Positions 48,171 through 55,475 of a stretch of DNA of 64,000 nucleotides are shown one piece after another. Every line of letters starts with the position of its first letter. The first letter of the stretch is position 1. The stretch spans positions 3,281,001 through 3,345,000 of the forward strand of contig NZ_CP070502.1 of assembly GCF_018309085.1 (NCBI RefSeq). Direction: 5' to 3'. The notes under the pieces are model-generated. The model did not search any database and was not told the origin of the DNA. It was given only the letters and a program-made list of their open reading frames with translations. The position numbers and the translations under genes are program-made. This DNA comes from Sporosarcina sp. Marseille-Q4063 (lineage in GTDB: Bacteria > Bacillota > Bacilli > Bacillales_A > Planococcaceae).

Positions 48171-49520
48171 ATGGTAGAAGGAAATATGTTAATTGTGATT
48201 TTTATCTTATCGCTAGCCGCGTTATTTTTCATGATATTGAAGCTCAAAGTTGAGCCTTTTATGTCACTAATTGGGGTAGCACTTGCAGCGGCTCTTGTTC
48301 TCGGATTTCCGTTAGCGGAAATACCAGGTATCGTAGCAACTGGTTTTGGATCCACATTAATCGGTGTTGGGATATTAATTGGACTGGGCATTATTTACGG
48401 TCAAATTCTTGGTGCATCGGGTGCAATTGAAAAAATTGCGCAAGCAGTACTACGATTATTCGGTGCAAAAAGATCGGCAGCCGGATTATCCATTACAGGT
48501 GTTGCTGTATCAATCCCGGTCTTTTTCGATGCAGCTTTCGTTATTTTAAGCGGGCTTGTAAAAAGTTTGTCGAAAAGAACTGGAATTTCTATTGTTACAT
48601 TTGTAACGGCGCTTGGTGTCGGTCTCATTGTATCTCACAGTATGATTCCGCCAACGCCAGGTCCATTAGTCGTTGCTGAAAATACCGGTGCGGATTTAGG
48701 ATTATTTATTTTATACGGTATTCTTTGTGCAATCCCTTCCACACTTATTGGTGGCTACTTTTACGGTACGTTTATCGGAAAACGTATAAAAGTCACGGAT
48801 TCCGTTGATGTGGAGGAGGAATTGCCTGTTGAGGAAACAAAAACAGGTAAGGAAATTTCTACAGGTTTATCGTTATTTCTACTAGCGTTGCCGATTGGTT
48901 TAATCCTTCTGAACACAGTGACAAAGTTATGGCTTCCGGCAGGGCCCCTCACAACGCTTCTTGGATTTATCGGGGACAAAAACGTAGCGCTTTTCATTAG
49001 TGTGGTTGTTGGATTGATTGTTTTACGACCATATATTCAAGTACCTTATAGTAAATTATATGATGAAGCGATGAACTCGGCTGGAATGATTATTTTAGTG
49101 ACTGGTGCGGGTGGTGCTTTTGGAGCGGTGATTAGCCAAAGTGGGATTGGGGATTATTTAGTCGCAACTATGCAAAGCTGGAGTATGCCAGTTCTGTTGT
49201 TGGCGTTTATATTCTCGCAAATTTTACGTGCTTCTCTCGGATCGACTACTGTCGCGCTTATTACGACATCTTCAATATTGGGGCCTCTAGCTGTGGAATT
49301 GGGTGCATCTCCTGTTTTACTGGGACTTGCAATTTGTGCGGGCGCAATCGGTCTTTCGTTACCGAATGATTCAGGATTCTGGGTTGTTAACAAATTTGGT
49401 CGCTTAACAATCCCGCAAACTCTTCAAGCCTGGACTATTGGTGGATTTATTGCTGGGCTTTCGGCATTGGGAATGGTATTGCTACTTAGTCTGTTTAGCG
49501 GATTCTTGCCGGGCTTGTAA
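48171..49520 (+). CDS. GntP family sugar-acid permease
   Basis: 449 residues with about 12-13 membrane helices. The family blocks GFGSTLIGVGILIGLGIIYG, SHSMIPPTPGPLVVAENTGA and ASLGSTTVALITTSSILGPL are clear, and PNDSGFWVVNKFGRLT is the C-terminal signature. GntP members import gluconate and related acids with protons. With the dehydrogenase and OtnK-like kinase upstream, a four-carbon sugar acid is likely. GGGGG lies seven bases before ATG 48171, 31 bp after the kinase. A perfect hairpin terminator follows. Confidence 0.88.
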   Translation: MVEGNMLIVIFILSLAALFFMILKLKVEPFMSLIGVALAAALVLGFPLAEIPGIVATGFGSTLIGVGILIGLGIIYGQILGASGAIEKIAQAVLRLFGAKRSAAGLSITGVAVSIPVFFDAAFVILSGLVKSLSKRTGISIVTFVTALGVGLIVSHSMIPPTPGPLVVAENTGADLGLFILYGILCAIPSTLIGGYFYGTFIGKRIKVTDSVDVEEELPVEETKTGKEISTGLSLFLLALPIGLILLNTVTKLWLPAGPLTTLLGFIGDKNVALFISVVVGLIVLRPYIQVPYSKLYDEAMNSAGMIILVTGAGGAFGAVISQSGIGDYLVATMQSWSMPVLLLAFIFSQILRASLGSTTVALITTSSILGPLAVELGASPVLLGLAICAGAIGLSLPNDSGFWVVNKFGRLTIPQTLQAWTIGGFIAGLSALGMVLLLSLFSGFLPGL

Positions 49521-49563
49521 TTTTGATTTGACGAGACACGAAGTGAAATAATATTATTAAATG

Positions 49564-49603
49564 AAATAGAAGTCAGCCATAAATATTCGGCTGACTTCTA
49601 TTT
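49564..49603. terminator. bidirectional terminator between gntP-type gene and CAAX protease
   Basis: AAATAGAAGTCAGCC / GGCTGACTTCTATTT, a perfect 15-bp stem. It is nearly identical to 29639-29680. Confidence 0.88.
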
Positions 49604-49640
49604 GAATTTATTGTCATAATTCCATCTTTCCCGGTATCTT
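49604..49640 (+). repeat. decayed right end of an interspersed element
   Basis: TTGTCATAATTCCATC-TTTCCCGGTATCTT aligns with the element right arm (TTGTCATAATTGCACC-TTGCACAGGTACCT). The hairpin before it then occupies the element's central position. Confidence 0.55.
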
Positions 49641-50553
49641 AAAGGCTCTTCTCCTGATCATAATCCCGCAACTTACAATAAACCCTAGTAGCAACAAACC
49701 CCACCAAAATAAGCACCGTTGCCATCAATCCACCTTCTAACCCAAACGCACCACCTGTTAACCAATCACGCCCTGCAACTGTTTCAACGCTATAAATACC
49801 ATTCGGCGCCGTCCCACTGACCGCAAAACCAAAAACATTTCCTTGAAAATAATTCCACATAATATGATAGCCAATTGGCAACCACAGACTATTTGTCGCA
49901 TAAAACATATACGCGAATAAAATACCGACTACCGCGATATTGATCAACCCTAAAATACTGACATTGGGATTTAAACCGTGCGCGATGCTGAAAATCAAAG
50001 CGGATGCCACGTAGACTACCCACTTTTTATTCCCTCTGCTCGCCATCGTGGACATGACGTAGCCCCTGAAAAACATTTCCTCCGAGAAACCAACAAGAAT
50101 GAACAAAATTAGAAAACTAATCGTATACACCGAGAATTGCGGACTCGACAATGGATTCACAAGTGTCACATTCCCAGTCGCCAACAACACAATAAAAATC
50201 ACGGTAATTGAAATTGCACCGAGAAAAAGTCCGAACCATAAGTCTTTTAAAGAACCTCTAAAGCCCAACTGTTTTATGGTTCCTTTGTTAATAAACCGCC
50301 ATAACAAGTAAGTGATTAGAATACCGCCAACGGATCCACCGCCTTGCATCAACAAGAAAATCCATGGATGCGTATCAAGAGCAGTTACGATATCAGCGGT
50401 ACCTGTTTCACCATTAATAAGAGAAGGTGCTTCTGCGAAAATCAATAGTAGTGTACCAGGAAGTGAAAATAACTGTTGAACAATTATTAAAGCGACAAAG
50501 GCCAATAAAACAAGCCATCCAGCACGAATTTGACCCGATTCATTTTTAAACAT
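49639..50553 (-). CDS. CPBP family intramembrane (CAAX-type) metalloprotease
   Basis: 304 residues with about eight membrane segments. FSEEMFFRGYVMSTMASRG holds the EExxxxR motif, SALIFSIAHG the FxxxH motif, and GYHIMWNYFQGNVFG the HxxxN-like motif, so the active site is complete. The family cleaves prenylated or other membrane substrates, and bacterial members are often linked to bacteriocin immunity, but no such partner is nearby. GGGGGGA lies six bases before ATG 50553. A degraded duplicate lies at 29635-30180. Confidence 0.87.
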   Translation of the reverse strand: MFKNESGQIRAGWLVLLAFVALIIVQQLFSLPGTLLLIFAEAPSLINGETGTADIVTALDTHPWIFLLMQGGGSVGGILITYLLWRFINKGTIKQLGFRGSLKDLWFGLFLGAISITVIFIVLLATGNVTLVNPLSSPQFSVYTISFLILFILVGFSEEMFFRGYVMSTMASRGNKKWVVYVASALIFSIAHGLNPNVSILGLINIAVVGILFAYMFYATNSLWLPIGYHIMWNYFQGNVFGFAVSGTAPNGIYSVETVAGRDWLTGGAFGLEGGLMATVLILVGFVATRVYCKLRDYDQEKSL

Positions 50554-50634
50554 CTAATCCCCCCAATTAAATATCAATAGACTATTGCAAGATTACCATA
50601 GTCATTGACAATACTTTTTAGAACGGCAAATAAA

Positions 50635-50717
50635 GGTAATCACTATTCTGATAATATACTAGAATCACATAAATTAAAAGGGGAAGTCGACACTAATAAA
50701 TTGTCGACTTCCCTTTT
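50635..50717 (+). repeat. left half of a decayed interspersed element with intact hairpin
   Basis: GGTA, then CACTATTCTGATAATATACT and CACATAAA, align with the element left arm, with about 10 bp deleted after GGTA. A perfect stem AAAAGGGGAAGTCGAC / GTCGACTTCCCTTTT follows. The right end is absent. The hairpin could terminate the minus-strand genes to its right. Confidence 0.65.
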
Positions 50718-50725
50718 AAGTGTTC

Positions 50726-50824
50726 TTATTGGTTTCTAACGATTCGATTCAAAACTTTTATATCCGCTTCTTGCTGAATACTACGTGCTGAAAGAACATC
50801 AATCGCATTTTTTTGATCTGCCAT
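50726..50824 (-). CDS. possible 32-residue ORF
   Basis: ATG 50824 opens a short frame, MADQKNAIDVLSARSIQQEA then DIKVLNRIVRNQ, ending 9 bp from the decayed element hairpin. It has no ribosome site of note and lies 15 bp after the stop of the coiled-coil gene upstream. It could be a detached 3' end of that gene after a frameshift, or chance. Unrecognised. Confidence 0.25.
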   Translation of the reverse strand: MADQKNAIDVLSARSIQQEADIKVLNRIVRNQ

Positions 50825-50839
50825 GTTAGAAGACAAATT

Positions 50840-51277
50840 TTAAAAATTATCATCGATATGTTTTTCCAAATTACTAAAATAAGGTTCCAATCCGCGAATA
50901 AGAGAAGTGTTCAAATCATCAATACTTTTATCTAGCTTATCTATTCTGGAGCCGAAAGTTTCCATTCCGGAGTCGAAGTTGTCCATTCTGGAGCTGAAGT
51001 TATCCATTCCGGAGCTGAAATTATCCATTCCGGAGTCAAAGTTATCCATTCTAGAATCTATGCTATCCATTCTAGTATTTAGGGTCGCATCTAATTTATC
51101 TATTCTTGCATTTAGAGTTGAATCCAAGCTGTCCATTCTATTATTTAGGGTTACATCTAGATTATTCATACCAGTTTTCAAGTCATCCATCTTATTGTTT
51201 AAATCTTTATCTATTGAAATTTGATTTTTTTCCATGGAGTCTAATTTAGCGAGTATTTTACTTAAGGAGCTTTCCAT
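50840..51277 (-). CDS. repeat-built coiled-coil protein
   Basis: 145 residues, almost wholly a heptad-type coiled coil. The core is a run of 7-residue units such as NRMDSLD, ARIDKLD, TRMDSID, SRMDNFD, SGMDNFS and SRMDNFD. At DNA level these are 21-bp tandem repeats in which hydrophobic M/I and L/F positions alternate. The ends (ESSLSKILAKLDSMEKNQIS and RGLEPYFSNLEKHIDDNF) are non-repetitive. Such proteins resemble apolipoprotein-like or phage-tail-fibre coiled coils. The function is unknown. Start ATG 51277; GGATAAATA precedes it. Confidence 0.72.
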   Translation of the reverse strand: MESSLSKILAKLDSMEKNQISIDKDLNNKMDDLKTGMNNLDVTLNNRMDSLDSTLNARIDKLDATLNTRMDSIDSRMDNFDSGMDNFSSGMDNFSSRMDNFDSGMETFGSRIDKLDKSIDDLNTSLIRGLEPYFSNLEKHIDDNF

Positions 51278-51366
51278 TATTTATCCTCTACTCTATATTA
51301 ATTATGCCACTAAGTGGGATCGCCTATGACAGTCATTATTAGTAAGGCTAAGAACTGTTTGACCTA

Positions 51367-51396
51367 ATTATACTCGATAAAGCCATCCATAATCAA
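51367..51396 (-). promoter_or_regulatory. promoter of the coiled-coil gene
   Basis: On the minus strand TTGATT (51396-51391), 18 bp, TATAAT (51372-51367), giving a leader of about 80 nt before ATG 51277. The rest of 51278-51506 holds nothing else I can support. Confidence 0.55.
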
Positions 51397-51506
51397 ACGT
51401 GCGAAATAAAAGTAAATATGGAAAATTGATTTATGTTTCCACTATTAGCGTGAAAATTTAAATTTAGTATGAAAAATGAGTGCAAATAATTATTTGGTTT
51501 AAATTA

Positions 51507-51540
51507 AAAGGTGAGAGCCGACTTTACAGCTCTCACCTTT
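51507..51540 (-). terminator. terminator of the small Asn-rich protein gene
   Basis: AAAGGTGAGAGC / GCTCTCACCTTT, a 12-bp stem with TTTTAATTT on the minus strand. Confidence 0.8.
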
Positions 51541-51553
51541 CATATTTCAGTTA

Positions 51554-51739
51554 TTATTTATTTTCACCAGATTTTCGCTTCCTATTTTTATCCCTTGATT
51601 CAGAATCAAAATCAGCTGCAAATTCTTCGTTCGACTGATTTTTTTGGTTATTGCTATTGCTGTTGATGTTATTTTTGTAGATATCGAAACTATTATGAGT
51701 TCTTTCATTCATTGTCTTTTTGGTGTTTTTATTATTCAT
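51554..51739 (-). CDS. small Asn/Lys-rich protein, possible gamma-type spore protein
   Basis: 61 residues, very hydrophilic: an Asn/Lys-rich front (NNINSNSNNQKNQSNEEFAA) and a basic tail (ESRDKNRKRKSGENK). GGAGGTGAT, an exceptionally strong ribosome site, lies five bases before ATG 51739, and a clean terminator follows, so it is a real gene. The NEEFAAD segment and composition faintly recall gamma-type small acid-soluble spore proteins (TEFASET repeats), but the match is weak and there is no repeat. No cysteines or membrane segment. Confidence 0.6.
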   Translation of the reverse strand: MNNKNTKKTMNERTHNSFDIYKNNINSNSNNQKNQSNEEFAADFDSESRDKNRKRKSGENK

Positions 51740-51920
51740 GTATCATCACCTCCTACGACTTAATGTGCGCAGTTTAGAAGGTTTTATTCCCAAATCGTTG
51801 AAAATATCAGCTCGGAAATTTAATGTATGGAAAACTATGACTATTATCCTTGGTAATATGGTACTGTAAAAGGGATGAAAACTTTCGAAATTATGAATAA
51901 ACGATAAAGGAGATAATATC

Positions 51921-52970
51921 ATGACTTTTGTAAAGAAACCGTTTTTGGCACGCTTTGTTGATGCATTAAAAGATAAAGAAGAATTGAAAACGCCCATTAT
52001 TGTTAAACATGGCGATTCGATGGATTTGGAAATTGCACGACTACAAAAAGAATTGGCTGACAAGAAATCACCAGATGATCGTAAAAAAATCGAGCAACAA
52101 ATAAAGTATCTAGAAATCGGCAAGGCTGGCGAGCAGTCGTTACTATTTGAATTAACGAATTCGTTTCTGCCAATGATGATATTGCATGACGTCTACATCG
52201 AGCATAAGGGATTGAATGCCCAGTTCGATTTTATTATCGTGACAAGGAAATTTTTTATGGTTATTGAAGTGAAGAAATACTACGGCAATATTACGGTTAA
52301 TGAAAAAGGCGAATTTATCAGAACCGTGAACCGTGGGAGTCGCACAGTTTTTAAAGAGGGAATGTATAGTCCGGTACGCCAAGTCGAGCGACAAGTAGAG
52401 GTTCTTCAATCAATGCTGAAGGATCATAAAATTATTGAAAGAACACCGATTCTTCACGCGGTTGCATTTGCGAATGAAAAGACCGTTATTGATTTGAAAA
52501 AGGCGCCTAAAAATATAAAAGATAAAGTATTTCGTTCTGATGGTATTGTTACGTTTTTAAAAGCTGAATTGGCCAAGAAATCTCCAATGCACTTCTTTGA
52601 TAAAAGAATGCAAGATTTCGCGGAATACATCAAAGGACAACATATCAACAAGCATTTGCTAGAGAATCCTGACGAGGAAGAAGTCAGCTTCTATACAGAA
52701 GAGGAAGAAGTTCCAGTCGCTGCAACTGTTGAAGTAGAACCGGTACCAGTTTCGAATGAAGACTTGGAAGTAAAGTTAAAAGAATTCCGTAAAAAAACCG
52801 CGGACGAATCTGGAAGAAAGGCGTTCCATATCTTTACGAATAAAACCTTGGATTCTCTCATAGAAATAAAACCAACTACACTTGAAGACTTGCGAAAAGT
52901 ACCAGGAATAGGCGATAAAAAGATAGAAGAGTTTGGAGCGGAATTGGTGGGAATAATAAATGATAATTAA
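51921..52970 (+). CDS. NERD nuclease-related domain protein with HRDC domain
   Basis: 349 residues. About 60-180 is a NERD domain, with GKAGEQSLLFELTNSF, then NAQFDFIIVTRKFFMVIEVKK carrying the restriction-endonuclease-like D...E-x-K residues. An acidic Glu/Val linker lies near 250-270, and about 270-347 is an HRDC nucleic-acid-binding domain (ESGRKAFHIFTNKTLDSLIE, LRKVPGIGDKKIEEFG). It probably handles DNA in repair or conflict, but no partner is adjacent. AAAGGAG precedes ATG 51921. Element copy 15 starts 22 bp after the stop. Confidence 0.82.
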   Translation: MTFVKKPFLARFVDALKDKEELKTPIIVKHGDSMDLEIARLQKELADKKSPDDRKKIEQQIKYLEIGKAGEQSLLFELTNSFLPMMILHDVYIEHKGLNAQFDFIIVTRKFFMVIEVKKYYGNITVNEKGEFIRTVNRGSRTVFKEGMYSPVRQVERQVEVLQSMLKDHKIIERTPILHAVAFANEKTVIDLKKAPKNIKDKVFRSDGIVTFLKAELAKKSPMHFFDKRMQDFAEYIKGQHINKHLLENPDEEEVSFYTEEEEVPVAATVEVEPVPVSNEDLEVKLKEFRKKTADESGRKAFHIFTNKTLDSLIEIKPTTLEDLRKVPGIGDKKIEEFGAELVGIINDN

Positions 52971-52992
52971 TAGGAAGGCTGACAGAGTATTA

Positions 52993-53138
52993 GGTACCTG
53001 TGCAAGAAACTATTCCAACAATACACTACAATTGCATAAAGTTCTTAAGGGGCACCGACTGTATATGACTTTGTCGATATCCCTTTGGTTTTTTATCCGA
53101 ACTTGTGAATAGTCATAATTGCACCGTGCACAGGTACC
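52993..53138 (+). repeat. GGTACC-ended interspersed element, copy 15
   Basis: 146 bp with a partly mismatched central hairpin (GGGGCACCGAC / GTCGATATCCC) plus GGTTTTTTA. The right junction is a perfect tandem: GGTACC-TTGCAATA-GGTACC-TTGCAATA. Confidence 0.92.
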
Positions 53139-53224
53139 TTGCAATAGGTACCTTGCAATAATCACATATCCCAACCCCACTCGAATAAGATGGATTAATA
53201 CGTAACTCCGGAAAGAGGTGCAGT

Positions 53225-54049
53225 ATGATCCAAATAGGTGAGAAATCATTTCAACAAAATGACTTGCGACCAACTGATAAGATGGAAAGCACAATCCTTC
53301 AGCGGATAAATGAAAGCTCAACTGTTTATTCCTATCAATCCATTGCAGAGTTATCGTATGAGCTGAAGTTGCGCAAAAGTATTATAGATAGTGCAAAAGC
53401 TATGGATCTAAGTAATGTTCGATTTGAGGTATTTAAAAATTCGCGTTGCAATCCCGGGTACTGGATCTTAACGAATGTTGGTGGATTTCAGCTACGAGCT
53501 GGCGTAAAACCATCAGATGCGATTCGTGATATCTACATGAACAGTTCCCGGTATGCATTCGAATGCGCAACGGCAATGGTTATTATTTATTATCATGCCT
53601 TTCTTAACCTGATTGGCGATGATTTATTCAATCAATTATTTCAAGACATTTATTTATACAGCTGGCATGCCGATTCGGACCTCGGATTAAAAGCCTATCA
53701 TACGCGCGATTTTATCCCCGGAGATGTCGTTTATTTTAATAATCCCGATTTTGATCCTAAAAGGCCTCAGTGGCGAGGGGAGAATGCTGTTGTTTTGGGA
53801 GATGGTACGTATTTTGGTCACGGCTTCGGGGTCCAGACAGCTGAACAAATGATTCGTACTTTGAATAGAAGTAGAAAACGAGAGAGCAATCGATCAGCCT
53901 ATTTATCCAATTTAGTTGCCAGACCGTCGTTTAAACAATTGTCGGATACTTTAGTAGTTCGACAAGTTTATTCGATACCTAAATATCAACCAACAGTTGT
54001 TCACCATGGCGACAGTTCAATTTCATTTGATCAATATATGTTTATATAA
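53225..54049 (+). CDS. tgl: protein-glutamine gamma-glutamyltransferase (spore coat)
   Basis: 274 residues, slightly longer than B. subtilis Tgl (about 245). The block NSRCNPGYWILTNVGGFQLR, then SRYAFECATAMVIIYYHAFL with the catalytic Cys, and WHADSDLGLKAYHTRDFIPG are diagnostic. It forms isopeptide cross-links in the spore coat in the mother cell, so the organism is a spore former. AAGAGGTG lies just before ATG 53225. I see no clear sigma-A promoter, in keeping with late sporulation control, although a sigma-K site cannot be proven by eye. Confidence 0.92.
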   Translation: MIQIGEKSFQQNDLRPTDKMESTILQRINESSTVYSYQSIAELSYELKLRKSIIDSAKAMDLSNVRFEVFKNSRCNPGYWILTNVGGFQLRAGVKPSDAIRDIYMNSSRYAFECATAMVIIYYHAFLNLIGDDLFNQLFQDIYLYSWHADSDLGLKAYHTRDFIPGDVVYFNNPDFDPKRPQWRGENAVVLGDGTYFGHGFGVQTAEQMIRTLNRSRKRESNRSAYLSNLVARPSFKQLSDTLVVRQVYSIPKYQPTVVHHGDSSISFDQYMFI

Positions 54050-54077
54050 AACGGAAGCGAAGCAATTTGAACTTTCG

Positions 54078-54110
54078 AAGTCAAGCAGCTAAAACCTGTT
54101 TGGCTTTTTT
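54078..54110. terminator. terminator between tgl and thpR
   Basis: AAGTCAAGCAG / CTGTTTGGCTT with G-U pairs, then TTTT. The two genes converge here. Confidence 0.65.
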
Positions 54111-54654
54111 ACTGTTTCATTAAGAAATTTTCAACCGCCTCGTACTTCGGCGACTTATGTGGGTGAATTGTAAAAAGGGCGAAGCTTGAAACCGGAACTT
54201 CAATCGGTTCCCACTTTTCTTTTTGAATAAATAGCTTTTTTGTCGTTTTACGTTTTTTAGCGATTGTTATATGCGGTGTAAATCGATCGGAAACGGGTCG
54301 ATTAAACTGAGCAGCTATGGTTTCATCGATTTCTTTTTGCAACGCTGATAACGCTTTGTTTTCTTCAATCGACAAATAGACGACACGAGGACCTGAAGGA
54401 GAACCGAAAAAAGATAATCCGTCAATTTGCATGTTAAATACAGGTGTTTTATCAGCAATCATCCGTAGACTTTCAATCAGAGAGGGCAGTGATTGTTCTG
54501 ACATGGCGCCTATAAAAAGGAGTGTCACATGTAAGTCTTCTGGATGAGGAATTACTTTGTATACTTCGGTCAACTGATATTTGGCTTTGTAAGAATCCAT
54601 TATATGTTCAAGGGTCGTAGGGCTTTTTATTCCAATAAAGTAGTGTGCGGACAT
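54109..54654 (-). CDS. thpR: RNA 2',3'-cyclic phosphodiesterase (2H family)
   Basis: 181 residues. The two H-x-T motifs of the 2H phosphoesterase superfamily are present: DLHVTLLFIGAMSEQ (about residue 42) and FTPHITIAKKRK (about residue 127). SPSGPRVVYLSIEENKAL matches the ThpR/LigT central block. It hydrolyses 2',3'-cyclic phosphate ends of RNA in vitro; the cellular role is unclear. Start ATG 54654 after GAGGAGG. It is a single gene convergent with tgl. Confidence 0.87.
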   Translation of the reverse strand: MSAHYFIGIKSPTTLEHIMDSYKAKYQLTEVYKVIPHPEDLHVTLLFIGAMSEQSLPSLIESLRMIADKTPVFNMQIDGLSFFGSPSGPRVVYLSIEENKALSALQKEIDETIAAQFNRPVSDRFTPHITIAKKRKTTKKLFIQKEKWEPIEVPVSSFALFTIHPHKSPKYEAVENFLMKQ

Positions 54655-54793
54655 ATTTGTTCCTCCTCTGTATGACTTTTAGTTTAACCGATTATTTGCA
54701 TCTAATCCTTAGGTATGAATCGGACTTATTTAAGTTTGAAAATTTCCGCTGGTGATATATACGAGTATATACATAATAGAGGAGAGTGGTAAA

Positions 54794-55420
54794 ATGAGGA
54801 AATGGTTTTTACTAATAGCCGCAATGGGGTTAGTTTTAGCGCTTGCCGCATGTGGTGGCGACAAGAAGGATGAACCAGTTACAGAACCTGATGGCGTAGA
54901 AGATAATGAGCCAGTTGAAGAAGCTGATGAGGATGCAACAGATCCGGCAGATACGGGAGAACTTGAAGAAAATGAAGTGGTAAGAGTCGATTTGATCGAT
55001 GCGAAAGATACCTCGGTAGGTACGGCAGAATTGTCTGAAGAAGATAATGGCGTGCTTGTAAAAGTGAAAGCGGAGAACTTGCCTGAAGGACCGCATGGTT
55101 TTCATTTTCATGAAGCAGGAAAGTGTGAATCGCCCGATTTTGAATCGGCAGGTGGACACTTTAATCCGACAGAAGCAGAACATGGTTTAGAAAATGATAA
55201 AGGTCCGCATGCCGGCGACTTGCCGAATCTTGAAGTTGGAAAAGACGGTAAAGTTGAAGAGGAATTTGTTGCAGAACTTGTTACGTTGAAAAAGGGAGAA
55301 GCAAATTCATTATTGCAAGATGGTGGGACGGCATTAGTGATTCATGCTGAAGCAGATGACGGAACTAGCCAACCTTCTGGTGATGCAGGAGACCGTATTG
55401 TTTGTGGCGTAATTCAATAA
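54794..55420 (+). CDS. sodC: superoxide dismutase [Cu-Zn] lipoprotein
   Basis: 208 residues. A lipoprotein signal (MRKWFLLIAAMGLVLALAAC, lipobox LAAC) is followed by an acidic linker, then the Cu-Zn SOD domain: HGFHFHEAGKC, GGHFNP, GPHAGDLPNL and LVIHAEADD supply the copper and zinc ligands, and SGDAGDRIVCGVI holds the active-site Arg and second disulfide Cys. It detoxifies superoxide at the outer membrane face. I chose ATG 54794 with GGAGAG upstream; the longer frame has no signal peptide. In B. subtilis the homologue YojM has lost a copper ligand, but here all appear present. Confidence 0.9.
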   Translation: MRKWFLLIAAMGLVLALAACGGDKKDEPVTEPDGVEDNEPVEEADEDATDPADTGELEENEVVRVDLIDAKDTSVGTAELSEEDNGVLVKVKAENLPEGPHGFHFHEAGKCESPDFESAGGHFNPTEAEHGLENDKGPHAGDLPNLEVGKDGKVEEEFVAELVTLKKGEANSLLQDGGTALVIHAEADDGTSQPSGDAGDRIVCGVIQ

Positions 55421-55430
55421 GGAATAAATC

Positions 55431-55475
55431 AAGGAAGCCGACTAGTTAACACTTTGCCGGCTTCCTTTTAATTTT
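55431..55475 (+). terminator. sodC terminator resembling the element hairpin
   Basis: AAGGAAGCCGAC, loop TAGTTAACACTTT, GCCGGCTTCCTTTT. The loop and flanking GAC...TAACACTTTG match the element interior (GACTGTATAACACTTTGTCG), so it may be an exapted remnant. Confidence 0.8.

Noticed and set aside
50907..51224. Plus-strand repeat ORF opposite the coiled-coil gene
   Set aside because: It is the mirror of the 21-bp repeats; the minus-strand frame has the promoter, start and heptad pattern.
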